Part shown: piece after piece, positions 1-12,900 of the stretch
How positions within the stretch are numbered: the stretch's first letter is position 1
Layout: every line of letters begins with the position of its first letter
Assembly: GCF_000002595.2 (NCBI RefSeq)
Contig: NC_057017.1
Location: forward strand, 1,340,477-1,404,476
Direction: 5' to 3'
DNA: 64,000 nt
Source of the DNA: Chlamydomonas reinhardtii
Lineage: Eukaryota; Chlorophyta; Chlorophyceae; Chlamydomonadales; Chlamydomonadaceae
Position numbers and translations under genes: made by a program
The notes under the pieces: model-generated
What the model saw: only the letters and a program-made list of their open reading frames with translations
Database searches by the model: none
Told to the model about the DNA's origin: nothing

Positions 1-598
1 TGGCTGTACGGCAGCTGGCGGGCCGCAGCTGGTACACGTCCACGGCGCCCGGCCGCAGCAGCGAGCCCAGCAGCGCCGCCAGCACGCCCAGCCCACCCAT
101 GGCCCGGAGCTCGTCCTGTGCGCAGGTGCGTGCACCGCCGGGGATTGTCGTCAGGGGTTTCGTCAGGAGTGTCACCGGGCGGGTTACGTTTATAACCAGG
201 TAAGGAAAAGGTAGACGGCAGGCAATCCGCTCCAGCCCCTCTGTGGGGGATGGGGGGATGGGACCTCCACGTCGCGGAGCCGCAAGCTGTGAGTAAGAAG
301 CAGGCCGCGTAGACAATGGGCGCTGCACAACAGCCGCGGCATACCGTACTCGGAAGCCGCCATACAATATCGCGGCAACGGCACACGCCTCTCCGAAGCA
401 CCACTTCCTCTCGCCCCCGCGTCCTAGCAGCAAGCCACCCACAGCCCACCCCACACAACCCGCTCCTAACCCCGCCCTGCCCCGCCCTTCCTGTCCTCGC
501 TCGGCCCTCCCTGGCCTCTCCTCACACTGACACACTGACAAACTACCGCACCACTCGTTTTGGGTTTACACACACACACACTCACACACACACGCACA

Positions 599-660
<62 letters not shown>

Positions 661-1118
661 GCCGGTACGCACCTGCGCCCCGGGGTCGTGCAGCAGCACC
701 AGGTCCGTCAGCGTGAGCAGCGCCGCCGCCAGCTTGGAGTGGTGCACCCCCATGGCCTCGTGGTGCAGCAGCTGCAGCACGCCGTACAGGCCGCCCGCCG
801 CCGCGAAGCGGCGGCACACGGCGGCGGTGGAGCCGCCGCCGCCGCCGCCGCTGCCGCCGCTGAAGGCGGGCTGTGCGGCGGCAGTGGCTGACATGAGTCG
901 CAGTAGGGCCTTGATGGCGGCCGAGGGGGCGCAGTAGTCGCAGTAGGCGGCGGCGTCGTGGGAGCCGTACAGGCAGGCGGCGGAGGTGGTGAAGTCCAGC
1001 GGCAGCCGACCCACCAGGAACAGACGCTGCGCCGCGCCGCGCCACCGCCCGCCGCTGCGGGGCCCAGGCCGCACGTGCACAGGCGGCATCGAGGAAGCGG
1101 AGGCGGAAGAGGCGGCGC
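1..1118 (-). CDS. Partial copy of the internal ARM-gene segment (duplicate, runs off the left edge)
   Basis: Two exons of the large neighbouring armadillo gene are repeated here. One ends at the donor near 673 and encodes the stretch containing RLFLVGRLPLDFTTSAACLY and AAIKALLRLMSAT. The second begins near 115 (DELRAMGGLGVLAALLGSLL) and leaves the window. Block 1-1118 aligns with 9305-10375 almost base for base; the main difference is the length of the (CA)n tract in the intron. Homology stops abruptly at about 1118, inside the coding exon, so the upstream exons are not present here. The frame stays open above the breakpoint to an ATG at 1248, and another ATG lies at 1089. It could be the 3' part of a second ARM gene, a broken copy, or an assembly duplication; the sequence inside the window cannot decide. 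Confidence 0.6.
567..659. repeat. (CA)n microsatellite
   Basis: Nearly pure CA dinucleotide tract inside the intron of the duplicated ARM segment. On the coding (minus) strand it is a GT run starting about 14 bases after the splice donor. Confidence 0.9.
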
Positions 1119-2677
1119 TGGCATTCCGCGCGTGCCGTGCCGGGCTCGGTGGAGGATGCCGCGGCGCGGCGCAGCAGGCGTTTGTTTGAGCTGGGTGGCA
1201 CCGGCAGGGTGGCTGTGCCGCTTGTACCAGTGGCAGGTGTGGCAGCAATCAGTGTGTGGGTGGCTAGGACCCGCTCAACGGTCGGAGCTGGGAGTGGCTG
1301 GGCGCAGCGGTCACGACACGGGTGCCGCGGCGGAAAAGTGGGTCGCGAGTGGGCCTGTAGGAGCGGCGTTGGGGCTGCAGCTGCTGGCCTGACGGGCTGG
1401 GCAAACAACCACCTAGCCGCCCCCTCGCCGCGTTGGGATGGCATGGAAGATGAGGGTCGCTGGTTGGGGACGGGTGTAAGGTCCGGCTGGTTCCACGACG
1501 CGGGAGTTGGTGAGCATTGTGCTTCAGGCGCGTCACTGTGAGGGAAATGAAGTGGCAGGACTGGCGGTGGCAACATATGAAGGCAGCGCTGAACCTCGCA
1601 CGTAATGGCGCATGCTCTCCTTGCAATGCAAGGAAGCAGGAGCCGCGAGAGGCGCACAGCCTGATACACGTTGGCTGCCGCCGACCTAAAGCAATTTACC
1701 TGCTTCTTTTGCTTCCTTTGGCGCGCCACATGCACGTGACGCCATGCCGGTCGTGCGCCCCGGCCCCTAGGCGCCGGGTGTGGTGTGCGTGTGTTGGACT
1801 TGAGGATGCGGTTGGCTGTGCTCAGCCTCTTATACTTGCTGACGCTGACTACTGAACGTATGAGAAGTATTGGGTCTCACCAAGGCCGCTGCGTGTGGTT
1901 GTGGACGGCCACTGCGTACAGGCTGCCGCGAACACAGCATTGCAAAGGAGGGCGGTGTAGGCAGCAGTGAGCGGAAACTTCAAGGGATTCAGGAGTGGGA
2001 CAAGCCAGGACAGCGCAGCATTGCCTTCTGGTGGTTAGCTACGTCAGTGCTCTGTTGCACGGCGCATTTCGGCACTTGGCGACATGTGCGACAAGTCGTC
2101 AAAGTGACGGCTGTGTAACGGCGATGAGATGGCAGACGTGTTCGTTGTTAGTGCGGACGCAGGAAACCCAAGAAGTAAGACAATTGTTCGTGATCCCGCC
2201 CCCTGCACGCAAACACCTCGGACGCGTCCCCCGTCCACTCTATGTCAGCATGAATGCGACATCGCAAGGGACCATAAAGGATCACGTCACATCAAGAAGG
2301 GACAGGCCGACCAGAAGGGATGCCGCGCACTCATGCCGTGATGCTCGTGATGGAACATGGCAAGGGGCAGGAAAGCGTAGTCCCGATGTGTGTGGCTCCC
2401 ACCCGTGCCCACATAAATGCGTAGCAAGAAGGGACAAGGCATTGGTGCGTCGTTCGCGCGCTGTTACTGTACCGACGGTAGCTGGCAGGTTGTGTCGATG
2501 TTTTGCTGACGCGCATTCCTCACGCTCATGCCGTGATGCAGCTTGTAATATTTTAAATGTCGGGATCGGCGCAGGTGCCAGTCCTCTGGTCCGCAGACCT
2601 CTTGGGCAGTCTGGGTGCCGCCGATGCCCATGCCATACTTCTGAATCAACTGAACGATGCCCGCGCCCCACGCCTCA
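1119..2677. other. Intergenic stretch, no gene seen
   Basis: GC content drops and none of the open frames shows domain-like sequence or consistent splice structure. It lies between the truncated ARM copy and the polyadenylation signal of the main ARM gene. Confidence 0.5.
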
Positions 2678-2682
2678 TTACA
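2678..2682 (-). terminator. TGTAA polyadenylation signal of the ARM gene
   Basis: TTACA on the plus strand, that is TGTAA on the gene's strand, lies about 215 bases after the stop codon. TGTAA is the usual poly(A) signal of Chlamydomonas-type algae. Confidence 0.5.
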
Positions 2683-2895
2683 TACATATGTCCACTTCGC
2701 ATGTCACAACACGCGGGCAAATCGCTCCTTCCCCCACGTCCCATGCCTCCAGCTGTATGCCGTGCAACATGCCGCAGCGCCCTGCCGCTGACAACTCGTC
2801 TACGCCAAACTGCCCCACCCCCAACATGACAACCCAAGCTATCCCACAAACTCCGCAGCTACACCGCATGCGGCTCTCCAGCCCCCAAATGGCCT

Positions 2896-5800
2896 TCAGC
2901 GCCGCCCCACGCCCCAGCGCGCGGGCGATGACGCCGGGCTCGGGCCGCCCATCAACGACACGCTGCCGCCGCGCACGCTGCCGCCGCCGCCGCCGCTGCC
3001 ACCCCCCGCTGCGCCCGAGGCCACCAGGCCGCTCGTCGTGTTCGCCAGCAGCGCCACCTCCTGCACAGGGGGGAGGTGCAAGGGGAGGTGCAAGGATTGG
3101 TACAGAGAAGTGTAGCGAGGTAGACAGCAGGTGCAAGGGGGAGGTGCAAAGCGCGTGTGCTGGCCGCGGATGCAGTGAGTGTGGGTGCAGAGCGTGGGTA
3201 CTGAGTGTGGGTGCTGAGTGCGGGTGCTGAGTGTGGATGCTGAGTGCGGGTGCTGAGTGCGGGTGCTGAGTGCGGGTGCGGAGTGCGGGTGCATCGTGGT
3301 CCGAAGCACAAGCAACACGCTCACGCGCCTCGCGCGTACTCTGCGCCTTGTCCGCAACCGGCCGCGTATGGACATGAGACCAGGATGCAAACGCCCACAT
3401 TCTTGCCGCTTCGCTCACTCCTGTTCCGGGCCTACCTGCCGTATCATCGCCAGCTCGTCATCGTCGGACATGACGCTGCTGCCGCCCGCGCTGACCTGTG
3501 GGCCCAGAGCCCGCGGCATGGCACCGCCGCCACTCCCTCCTGTGGGTGCTGCTGCGGGTGCGGCTGGTCCAAGGGCAGGACGCGGCGGCAGCGGCGCCCT
3601 GCCCGCCGCGGCTACCACCCCAAATTCACCCGCACCTGCACCCGCATCCGGTGCCGGTGCCCCAGCCGCGAACGGACTTGCCTGGCCCAGCCCAGCTGCG
3701 CCTCGACCGCTGCCGCTGCCTTCCCAAGCAGCGCCGCCACCCACGCCGCCCACCCCACTGTGGCTGGGGCGCGGGGTGGTTGTGCCACTGCCTGCCGGAG
3801 AGGACCAAGCCAAGCCCACGCCCGCTGCCGCTGCCGCAGCTGCCGCCGAACCCCCAGTAGCGTCCTGCGGTAACGCGCCGCTGCCACTCCCACGATAGCC
3901 CGATGCCATCCCGGCCGCCGCAGCTGCGGCGAAGCGCCGAAGCGCCGCCGAGTCTGGGCCCGCCTGTGTCTGTTGCTGCAGCTGCTGCTGTTGTAACAGG
4001 GCCGCGGAAGGTGACGAGGTAGCGCTGCCGTACGGCACTGGCGGCGGCGCTGCCACCGACGGGAGGACGGCTGGCGGGGAGACTGGCGGTGGCGGGGCTG
4101 GCGGCGGCGGAGCTGCTGGCGGCGGCGGTGGCATGCCGTACAGCAGGGCCGCGTTGGCCGCTGGCGGCGCGGCGGCGGCAGCCGAGGACGGGCCGGAGCC
4201 GCCGGTGACCGTCTGCGGCCAGGCGCCGCCGGCGCTGCCGCCGCCAGAGCTGCGGTGCTGCGGTGTGCCACCCAGTTGCTGGAACGCGCACAGTTGGGAA
4301 GAACAACAGCACACATATTAGTTAGTTTAGCCGCACCCACCATACCATACTTCCCAGTCGTGACCGCGGAGCTCCGCCACCATGCACCCCACCACGCCCA
4401 CGCCACGCCCACACCTCACCTCCATGGCTGAGGTGCTGATGGGCAGGCGGTGCCCCGTCACACTCGCCGCGCTCTCCAGAGCCGCCGAGTGAAGCGGCGC
4501 CAGCGGCAGCGGCAGCGGCGCCGACGACGAGGACGCCACACCCGGCGGACCGGCGCCCGCCGCTGCCGCCGCCGCGGCAGCGGCGGCAGCCGCCGCTGCA
4601 ACCGCCGCCGCAGGCGCCGTCGCAAACGCACCCTGACCCGTAGCCTGCACATGGGCCAATGGCGCCATTCCCGCCCCAATCGCGCTTCCTGACGCCGGCC
4701 GCGCGGGCGGCTGTGGCGCGGGCGCGGGTGCCGCCGCCGGTGTCACGGCCGCCGCCTCCAGCTGAGCGCGGCAGGCCTCCGCGTTTGCGAGCTGCTGCGC
4801 CAGTGGCAGGAGCGAGGCGCGCACGAGGCGCCGGATGCGTGCCCTGTGCACGTGTGCACGAACAATGCAGCCAGGGCAGGGGCAAGTCGTCTGTATTTGT
4901 GCGCGACCTGCTTGTACAGCGAGGTATTATGAGCCACCGGCGTCATCATTCCGGTTGGTTCTGGATACACAGCTGCATAATTCGCTCAGGTGACGCTTGT
5001 GGGTGAAGCTGTTACGAGGTGATTGCTTACAGGAACCCTGAAGAAGCGACCGACACTCCATGCAGCCCTGCGCAGAGCATGCGACGCAACGCAGCAATGC
5101 AACAACGTACGCGCACCTGTTGTCGGGCGACTTGGCTGCTAACAGGAACAGCATCCAAGCCACCTGCCGCCGCCGCTCCGCTGCCGGCCCGGTCGGCAGC
5201 AGCGCAGCCGCCCCGCCGCCTCCCGCCTCCATCCCACCGCTCGCCCCGCCGCCCGCACCAGCCGCACCACCTGCCCCTCCCCCTCCAGCAAGGCCGCTGC
5301 CGTGCCCTCCCGCTCCTCCGCCCCCTCCACCCGCTGCTCCTCCCGCTCCCGCTCCTCCTCCGACGCCATGCAGCAACACGCCATTGGCCACGCGCTGGAA
5401 GGCGGCGGCGGCGGAGCCCGCCAGACTGGCCCACCAGGTCTGGCTGCCGGGGCCGCCGGACCGGCTGTGCCCCGACAGCTGGCGGCTGACCGCCAGACCG
5501 GAGGCGGGGTCGGCAGCCAGGGCCTCCAGAGGAGGCGCCTCCAGAGCCGGCAGCGTGCTCTGCCCCGGGTGCGGCTGCGGCGGGGTTCAAGACGCGACAG
5601 GGGCGGCAGTTTGGCGTGGTTAGGCAGAGGTTAGGCAGAGGTTAGGAAGAGGTTGGCAGGCGGTTTAGGAAGAGACTACAGGGAGTTCGGAGGAGGCAAG
5701 GAGGAGGTTAGGAGGAGGCTAGGAAGAGGTTAGGAGGAGGTTCGGAGAGGACTCGGTGTAGGGCGGGAGGCATGGGGGCGGTAAGGAGGGGTTGCGGCGC

Positions 5801-7693
5801 ATGAGTGGAGGTCGCGCCAGTGTGTGTCCGAACCGGCCATTGGTGCCTTCGGCATCGCGGTATCGGCTGGGTCGCATAGACGCTTTCACACCACGTCACT
5901 GCATGAGGTTGCGTGAGCGGGTTCTAGCTCGCACCTCCAGCAGCCCATGTGAGCGCACCTTGGCTGCGGGCGCGGACCGCAGCACTGCACCCTTAGCCGC
6001 CGCCGCTGCCGAAGACGTCGACGACGAAGTCGACGACACTGCCTGCTGTTGCTGCTCAAGCCAGTCCGCCGCGTCCGCCACGCCGCTCGCCACCGCCGCT
6101 GCGTCGCGCACCCCGCCCGCCGTCACGCCGCCCATCGGCATTACCGCCGTTACCTCCGCATGCCAGGGCGCGCCGGGCGGCGGCGGCGGCGGCCGCGAAG
6201 AGGCTGTCGCCGCCGCCGCCGCCACCGAGATCGGCGGCGGCGCGTACGGCACGTACATTGCGAGTACGAGCATGTCGCAAAGATCCAGCTCGAAGAACTC
6301 GCGGGTGGGCGGGCCGGGTAGGGCGCCGGGTGTACGCACGGCCAGCCATTCGAGCGCCTCGGCGGCGGCGGCTGAGGTGGGCGCGTCGGAGGCAGCAAGC
6401 AGCTTGAACAGTGCCAGGCCCAGGCCCGGCTGCTCCTGTGTGTAGCATTGGAAGGGGTTGGGTGAGACATGAGAGAGGGCGGGTAGCCAATCAGTGGATG
6501 GAAGGTTTGGTGCATGAGAGGAGGGGGAGGTTGCACGAAGCCTACGGCTTGTTGCGACAGGCGCAGGTTGGGAAGGAGGAGCGCTTCCAGCGGAGCGAAA
6601 GCACACACTTGGCCGAGCGAGCCGCATGCTCTCGTAGCTCACGCACCTCGAGTCGGGCCAGGTTGGCGTCGCTCTCACGCACGAGCGCGGCCACAGCGCC
6701 GCAGCAGCCCGCCAGCGCCGGCAGTAGCGCCGACCGGAACGCCAGCGCCGCATGCTGCGCCGCCTCCCGCTGCGCCGCCTCGCGCTGCGCCGCCTCGTGC
6801 TGCGCCGCCTCGTGCTGCGAGCGACGCTGCCGACTGGCCTCCCACGCCGCTCCCATGCCTGGCTCGCCGTCCTCTTCCTCCACTCCTGCAATCACGCCCA
6901 CTCCGAAGCCGCCGCCGCCGCCCGCAACGCCCGTGCCCGCTCCGTTCGCTCCCGCACCTCCATGCTCCAAGGATGATGGCAGCGGAGGTGGGGCGGTCAC
7001 AAAATCAGAGGCCGCTCTGAGGAAGTCACCCAGAAGGCTAACTCCGCCCAGCTCCCTCACAAAGTCCTTGTTCCCGCCGTTCAGCTCCACTGCCGCCTCC
7101 AGCAGACCAAACAGCGCCCTCAGCAGCCGGCACTGCTCCACCGCAGCCTGTGCGCCCGCGACGGTGGTTGCTACACCGGCGGCTGCGCCATGCGCGTCCA
7201 ACAGCGGCTGTGGCAGCGGCAGCGCTGTGACCGTTTCCCGAACCAGTTCCACCGCCACCTCTAACCCGCCCTGCACTGCCACAGCCTCCTGGTTGGCATG
7301 GTTACCAGCCGCCAGCTCCGCAAGCGCCGCCGCCGCGGCGGCGGCGATGGCTGCAGCAGCGCCGCCACCACCGCCACTGGCGGCGGCGCGCCGCGCCGCC
7401 AGCCCGCACTGCCGCACTGCAGCCACCAGCACGGCAGGCAGGCCTGCAGCTCTCGCGCTGTTCTTTGCAAAGGTGTTTCCTTTGAGGATGGCGATGAGCA
7501 GTGCCAGCGCCGCCGGCGCGGCGGTGCTGGCGGCGGTGCTGGCGGCGGTGCTGGCGGCGGCGGCGGCGGCGCCGTCACGCACAATGTCGGCTGCAGCCGC
7601 CAGCGCACCTTGCGAGACCAGCTCGTTTTGAATGTCAGTGTCCCCTTCAGCCAGCAGCGCCAGCACGCTTGCCGCTAGGGCGGCCGCGGACTC

Positions 7694-7736
<43 letters not shown>

Positions 7737-9858
7737 GCAGACGACTTGACCGAGGCGGCGGCCTTCCAAGACGGCATCCGGGCCGTTTGCCGGGCGACAG
7801 GCGGCGGAGGAGTGCCAGACAGCGCTGAGGCGGTTGCGGGCGCCGGCGGCGACTGCAGGATATGCAGCAGCGGTGGCAGCGCGCCCGCGCTCACCAGCAC
7901 CCCGCGCGCGCCTGCTGAGGCGTTGCCGCGGACCAGCGCCGCCAGCAGCGCCGTCAGCGCCCGCGCCACCGGGCCGCTGGCAGCGGCGCCGCCGGCAGCG
8001 GCGCCGCCAGGCGGCTGCCTCCCGACGGCGGCGCCGCCGACTGAGGAGACGCTGCCGCAGAGGCCCTCGAGCCAGGCCGTGGCGGCGGGTACGACGTCGA
8101 GCGCCAGGATGCCGTTCTGCGCGGCGGCGTTGCCGCCGTCGGCAGCCGCCGTCAGCGCCGCCGCCGCCGCCAGCCTGACCGCCTGGTCCAGGCGGGGGTC
8201 TCGGAACAGCTCGGCCATCGGGTGCAGCAGGCCCAGAGCCACCAGAGCGTCCTGCGGGGGTGGGCGGGCGGGGCGGCGAGAGGGGGGAAGGACGGGAGGA
8301 GGGAGGGGGGGTTCACATTCATGAGTAATTAAGAAGACGAATCGCCGTTCTAGCCAGGCACAATGGGGAAGTGAGAGGGAAGGAGGCAAGGAGGAATCAC
8401 AGGTAAGTCGCGGCGTACTGGCTTCAGCGTGTGCCTGACATCAACAAGGCAAGGGGAGGCCAAGCGCCCAAGGCGTCAGCGGATCGGCCGGAGCCTATTC
8501 GCCTTGCCCGTCGCGTCCCGTCACTACCCGTACGCCGCGCACGCACGATATGGAGCAATCGATGAGGTGGAGGTCACACAGCCGGACACACACACACACA
8601 CGTCGTGCTCAACCCACCTGTGTTCCAGGGCTGCCCTGCGCGGCGGCCGTGACTGCCTCCAGCGCCGCCACCGCCAGCGGCGCGTCGTCGTCCAGCACTA
8701 CGTCCGCGGCGCCGCCGGGGCTGCGGGGCGGGTGAGGGGGGTTGCATTTAAGAAGTGAAGGCGTGCCCAGGAAGAGTAGTACAGGGGGCGTACGAGGGGG
8801 GCGAACGAGAGTGGCGGCACAGTCACAGGAACATGTGCTTGTAGGCACAGGCGGATGCGGGTGCAGGTACCGGGGCGAAGGCGCTGGGGGTGGAGATCTG
8901 GAGTGGCTACGGGCCGGTTGCGCCGCGTCCCTGCAATGCCCTCACTCACCCTGCCGCCGCCCTCCTGGCCGCCGCCAGCCCGACCAGCAGTCCACCCAGC
9001 AGCGGCAGCAGGCCGTGCTCCCGAGCCGCCAGCTGCGAGGCGGCGTTGCCTGGGCATGGGGTGGGCGGAGGGCGGTGCAAGCTGTAAGCGAAAGAGGCAG
9101 CAAAACACGCTTTCCTCCAGCTCTCCAGCTGCAGCAAGCAAGCGCCGTGCTGCATTTGCACGCATGCATGCACGTAGACAGCTACCTGTACCGTGTCGCG
9201 GCCTCACACTGAGCCTCACACAGCCCCAGCCACAGCCCCACACACGTGTACGCACACAGCGCCACACACGCGCATTTGGCTCCCCGCACCTGCCAGCGCC
9301 AGTGTGGCTGTACGGCAGGTGGCGGGCCGCAGCTGGTACACGTCCACGGCGCCCGGCCGCAGCAGCGAGCCCAGCAGCGCCGCCAGCACACCCAGCCCGC
9401 CCATGGCGCGGAGCTCGTCCTGTGCGCAGGTGTGTATACCGCCGGGGATTGTCGTCAGGGGTTTCGTCAGGAGTGTCACCGGGCGGGTTACGTTTATCAC
9501 CAGGTAAGGAAATGCTAGACGGCAGGCAATCCGCTCCAGCCCCTCTGTGGGGGATGGGGGGATGGGACCTCCACGTCGCCGAGCCGCAAGCTGCGCGTAA
9601 GAAGCAGGCTGCATGACCATGGGCGCTGCAAAACAGCCGCGGCATACCGTACTCGGAAGCCGCCATACCATACCGCGGCAACGGCACACGCCTCTTTGAA
9701 GCAACCACTTCCTCTCGCCCCCGTGTCCTAGCAGCAAGCCATCCACACCCCACCCTACACATCCTGCTCCTACCCCGCCCTGCCCCGCCCTCCCTGTCCT
9801 CGCTCGGCCCTCCCTGGCCTCTCCACACACTGACACACTGACACACTACTTGTTTGGG

Positions 9859-9915
<57 letters not shown>

Positions 9916-12900
9916 GCCGGTACGCACCTGCGCCCCGGGGTCGTGCAGCAGCGCCAGGTCCGTCAGCGTGAGCAGCGCCGCCGCCAGCTTGGAGTGGTGC
10001 ACGCCCGTGGTCTCGTGGTGCAGCAGCTGCAGCACGCCGTACAGGCCGCCCGCCGCCGCGAAGCGGCGGCACACGGCGGCGGTGGAGCCGCCGCCACCGC
10101 CGCCTCCGCCGCCGCCGCTGGAGGCGGGCTGTACGGCGGCAGTGGCTGACATGAGTCGCAGTAGGGCCTTGATGGCGGCCGAGGGGGCGCAGTAGTCGCA
10201 GTAGGCGGCGGCGTCGTGGGAGCCGTACAGGCAGGCGGCGGAGGTGGTGAAATCCAGCGGCAGCCGACCCACCAGGAACAGACGCTGCGCCGCGCCGCGC
10301 CACCGCCCGCCGCTGCGCGGCCCAGGCCGCACGTGCACAGGCGGCATCGAGGAGGCGGAGGCGGAAGAGGCGGCGCCGCCGGCAGCGGCTGCGCCGCTGG
10401 CGCCGGAGGCGGCGTTGCCGTGGTGTTGGGCGTGGGCCTCGGCGGCCACGTGGGCGGATTGGATCTGGATCTGCTTGCGCAGCGTGAGGCCGTGCAGCAG
10501 GTCTGCCGACTCCTGCGAGCGCGTGAGGGGCCGGCATGTGTCGTAGAGCGGCGGTTGGGCGGTTGGATCAGGCGGAGCCCATTCCGGATGTCTAGCCTCT
10601 AGGCAGCAAGGCAGCCGCGTACGCTGCACCCTCGCTGCCACGCCGCCAGCTCGCGCGAGCCGTGTCCCCAGCCCATCCTGGGCCCGATCCTCGGCAAACA
10701 CCGCCCCGCCAAGCCCGCGCCCCACAACCCCGCGACATTGTGTCCCGCCGCTGGCCCCTGGCCCCCTCGGCCGTGCGTGCCGCTCTTGTGACAGCACGTG
10801 TCTACTCGCACCTGCAGCAGCGCCGCCAGCTCCTCCACCGCCCCCGCCGCCACCAGGTCCGCCCCCGTGGGCCCCTCTGCCAGGAGCACCGCCGCCTCCG
10901 CCGCCTGCCAGGCCAGGCCCATGTCACCATGCGCCACGAGCTGCGGGAACACGGCGGGGCAAGAGAGGCAAACATGAACATGGAGTCCGTGCTGCGTTGC
11001 GTGCGCGTTTGTGGGTGCTGCTATGGACATAAGACTGCGCCACTTGTTACCGATTATAACATGCTTGACGGCGGCCTACGCCGAGAGACTGCAGAGCGTG
11101 CCAACCCGGGTCCCACGCCCCCTGGCAGGCTGGCATGTCCCCGGCACGTGTACGACAACTGGTCCCCACCTGCACCAGTAGCTGCGGCAGCCCCAGCTTC
11201 GCGAGCTCCAGCTGGTTGGGCTCGCAGTCGCACATGAGCGTCTTGGCTGTAGCAAGGCACTCCCGCAGCGGGCACAGCCGCCGCCGCAGCATCGCGCCGC
11301 CAACCGCCGCCGCCGCGGCACCCGCTCCGCCGGAGACTGAGCCGCCTCCGGCGGCGCCGCTACTGCCGGGCAGGGCCGCCACGTCGATCGGCTCCACCAG
11401 GACCGGCAGTAGCAGGCCGTAGCACGCAAGCCGTGCGCCCGCCACGACGGGGCTCTGGCCCTTGCCCCGGGCGGCTGTAGCATCCCCGGCTGTAGCAGAC
11501 CCGAGATGCCCGTGCGGCTGTAGCAGCTGCTGCGCGGCGCCTCCGTTGTCTCCATCTTCGTCGTCCTCTAGGTCTGACAGGCTGACAGGCGAGGGCGTGC
11601 CAGGCTCGGCCGCCTCTATCTCCCCACCTTCGGCTGCTGCTGCTACTGCCGAACGCCCCACGCCCTCGCCTGCTGTTGCCCCAGCCGCCGCAGCCGCCTG
11701 GCCTTGGCGTGGCAGTGGCGGCGACAGCTGAGGAACCAGGCCGTGTATAAGCAGCACTGCCGTCAGCCGCTGCCAGGGCGTCCAAGATCCAAACGTGGCG
11801 TGTGGGTTTCGAAGGTATGGATCCAACGCCGCCCCAGTCCCGCCCGTGCCGTGGCCTGCCCCACCGGCGCCGCCGTGCCCGTTCGCCATCTGCGCGTAAC
11901 CGCCGGCGTGTATGTCACACCCCACGTGCGCCGCCGGGCGGTGGTGTGAAACCTGCATGGCGTAGTACGGCCCGGTACCGCTGCCGCCGCCGCCGTACCC
12001 GCCGCCGCCGGCAGCGGACGCCGCCCGCCCAGAGCCGCTTCCGCTGCCATCTGCGGCATCCGCCACCTCGCCGTTGCGGCCAGGCATAGCGCCCGCGAAG
12101 CCCGACAGCTGCTGCGCCGACCGGTTCGTCGCCGAGTGGCGGGAGGGCTGCGCGGCGGCGGCGGCGACGTAGGGCGCCGTGTGGCGACGCACCAGGCTGA
12201 CCAGCACCGGCAGCACGCCGGCCACACGTAGCGCCTCCTTGCCCTCGTCGTGCCCCGCCACCTGCACGTGCAGCGCCCTGTCGGAGGAAGCGCATTGTGC
12301 AGGGCGCGGCGGAGGCTGTTTAGGCTGATCACGCAAGGAGTCACAGGCGTTGTGGCCCGGCGAGAACGGGCCTCCGCGCGCTAGTAGATAGCGCCCACGC
12401 TACAGCGTGCTGAGCGCGTTACGTCCTATCGCAAGCCCGCTGGGCCGATCCGTTATGACGCACAGCACACGCCCCACGCCCCACACCCCACACCCCTTTC
12501 CTACGCCCCGCCCATCACGCCCCACCCATCACGTCACCCCTTGCCGTGGCCCCTACCCCGCACCTTATGGCCAGCGCCGCCAAGTGGCTGTGGCGGCCGC
12601 CCCACCACGGCGCCGCGTACAGGAACAGCAGCGGCGCCAGGGCGTCGGCCACGTCAGACCGGTAGCCGCTGCCGCCGCCGCCGTCGTCGTCGCCCCCGCC
12701 AGCGGCGCCCGACCCCGAGGGGGGCGCCGTGCCGGGCGGCAGGGCGTCCTCGTCCGTCAGGTACGCCAGGAGCCACAGCAGCTCCTAAGGGGCGCGATTG
12801 CGAGCGAGTGTTTGCAAGAGTGTCTAAAATGGAAACTGGAAAAAGATAGCGTGGCGTACACGAGTACGCACGGAGGCACGTTGCTGTCACACGTGGCCAG

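Noticed and set aside
1995-3230. A 411-codon plus-strand frame
   Set aside because: It overlaps the last ARM exon in antisense, is rich in Arg/Ser/Cys, and has no family signature.
5615-5760. TTAGG-like repeats as a possible interstitial telomere
   Set aside because: Units are 11-12 bases and irregular, unlike the TTTTAGGG repeat of Chlamydomonas, and the array lies within an intron.
8698-10797. A 699-codon open frame on the minus strand
   Set aside because: It reads through several ARM-gene introns, including the (CA)n tract translated as Val-Cys repeats, so only part of it is exon.
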